Positions 63,037-64,000 of a stretch of 64,000 bases of DNA are shown in pieces (positions within the stretch are counted from its first letter, which is position 1; the number at the start of each line of letters is the position of its first letter). Location: positions 31,066,091 to 31,130,090 of the forward strand of contig NC_053044.1 of NCBI RefSeq assembly GCF_003473485.1. Direction: 5' to 3'. The position numbers were made by a program, and so were the translations under genes. The notes under the pieces are model-generated. The model searched no databases. It was not told the DNA's origin and was given only the letters and a program-made list of their open reading frames with translations. The stretch is from Medicago truncatula (lineage: Eukaryota > Streptophyta > Magnoliopsida > Fabales > Fabaceae).

Positions 63037-63526
63037 TTTTAATTTCTTAGGATAAAATGAGATTATGTCTATAAATATTTTAGGAAAGTTTAAATTAAGG
63101 TAAGAGAAGTGTTGTAGTAGGCTTGTTTGGTCCAATTGCTAATAAAAACGACCATATGTGGCCAAAGTTTATAAGGCCGGTTGCTATGAATATTCACATA
63201 ATTGGTTGCTCGATTTTTGTGGGGTCTTTTCAGTCTTTTGGAGAAACTGGGCATAGGAAATTGGTGTCATTACTTAATAATTTTCTCTATTGCATGTTAT
63301 TATATTATATATACTTCTATAGGAACCTTTGGAGTTTTTGTCAAAACAGGTAACCTTTGGAGCAGGACCGTGTACATGAATAATGCTGGCCCTATGACAA
63401 AAGTTTTTTTAAAAACTGAACATGATATAAATGATTACTTTTTTATATTATTCTTCTAGTTTTTTTAGCTGCAAAATCATTTATCAGAGCTTTGTAATAA
63501 AGGAGTTCTAGTTTTATCAGAGCTTT
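63037..63526. other. 5' flank of the Cys-rich protein gene
   Basis: AT-rich, with gagctttgtaataaaggagt and tcagagctttt words near the MITE. No gene. Confidence 0.4.
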
Positions 63527-63535
63527 TATATTAAT

Positions 63536-63892
63536 GGCTAAAATATGGTTTTGGTCCCTGCAAATATTTTGGTTTTAGTCCCTATAATTTTTTTTTTGTT
63601 TTTGGTCCCTGCAAATACGTCTCGTTTTGATTTTGGTCCCTGATCCCACTTTTGTGATGATTTGCACACGTGACATGTGATGACCGAACCCATTTATTAT
63701 AAAAATAGTCCCTACAAAATCTTTTAATTTTTAGAAAGGTCACTGCAAAATATTTTACTTTTGAAAATAGTCCCTGAATGGACTATTTTCAAAAACAAAA
63801 TATTTTGCAGGGATCAAAAACAACAAAAAAATATTACAGGGATTAAAACCAAAACGAGGCATATTTGCAGAGACCAGAACCATATTTTAGCC
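63536..63892. mobile_element. MULE-type MITE with perfect 9-bp target duplication
   Basis: Target duplication tatattaat (63527-63535 and 63893-63901). Left end ggctaaaatatggttttggt, right end reverse complement ggctaaaatatggttctggt. Arms pair inward (ccctgcaaata; aaacgag; ttttgcagggac). 357 bp, non-coding; wording of the 'ggtccct' family common in legumes. Confidence 0.88.
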
Positions 63893-64000
63893 TATATTAA
63901 TCTTCTGGTTTTTTTAAGGGAAAAGGAGATGAGGGTTTGCAAAAATAAAAATAGGAAGAAGTACGTGGAAAAAATAGAGGACATTAGGAGGAGGGGTTAT

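Overview
The window is nuclear DNA of a flowering plant, most likely a legume close to Medicago. The reasons are AT-rich intergenic DNA, split genes with GT..AG introns, a pogo/Lemi1-like transposon with Emigrant-type ends, a legume tRNA-derived SINE, and many MITEs of the 'agtccct' type. No bacterial or organellar gene organisation is present. All exon models were built by hand from reading frame, splice sites and phase. Family names rest on recognised motifs, not on a database search.

Left part (1-18.9 kb): a decaying tandem array of minus-strand Di19-like (dehydration-induced 19) genes. One copy (14267-16281, five exons) can be read through without a stop; the others are broken or reduced to single exons. 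Two other gene families are embedded. A pair of trehalose-phosphate synthase (class II) pseudogene copies lies tail to tail as a palindrome with about 1.6 kb arms and a 0.3 kb loop (512-4117). Two scrambled 5' fragments of an ARGONAUTE1-like gene lie at about 5.35-6.17 and 11.56-12.46 kb.

Middle (18.9-30.6 kb): repeat-rich DNA with direct duplications, Stowaway and long-TIR MITEs, a possible CACTA end, and a Lemi1-like element. That element keeps only the DNA-binding part of its transposase plus a C-terminal PIP-box-like motif. A type I (M-gamma, AGL80-like) MADS-box gene sits at 22858-23541 and has an intron inside the MADS box.

30.6-34.5 kb: a six-exon TRF-like single-Myb gene with an in-frame tandem exon duplication. 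34.5-42.3 kb: intergenic DNA with a hAT fragment, MITEs and an orphan copy of the promoter of the next gene. 42.4-43.1 kb: a two-exon lipid-transfer protein gene. 43.3-44.9 kb: a 1.6 kb fold-back MULE-like element with a perfect 9-bp target duplication.

Right part (47.4-64 kb): a bZIP18-like group I transcription factor (minus strand), a SINE, two intact convergent cytochrome P450 genes (51950-54577 plus, 56181-59811 minus) with identical exon structure, a small Cys-rich zinc-binding protein gene resembling the N-terminal region of extra-large G proteins (minus strand), and a MITE near the right edge. Apart from the P450 pair and the Di19 array, the genes show no sign of acting together.
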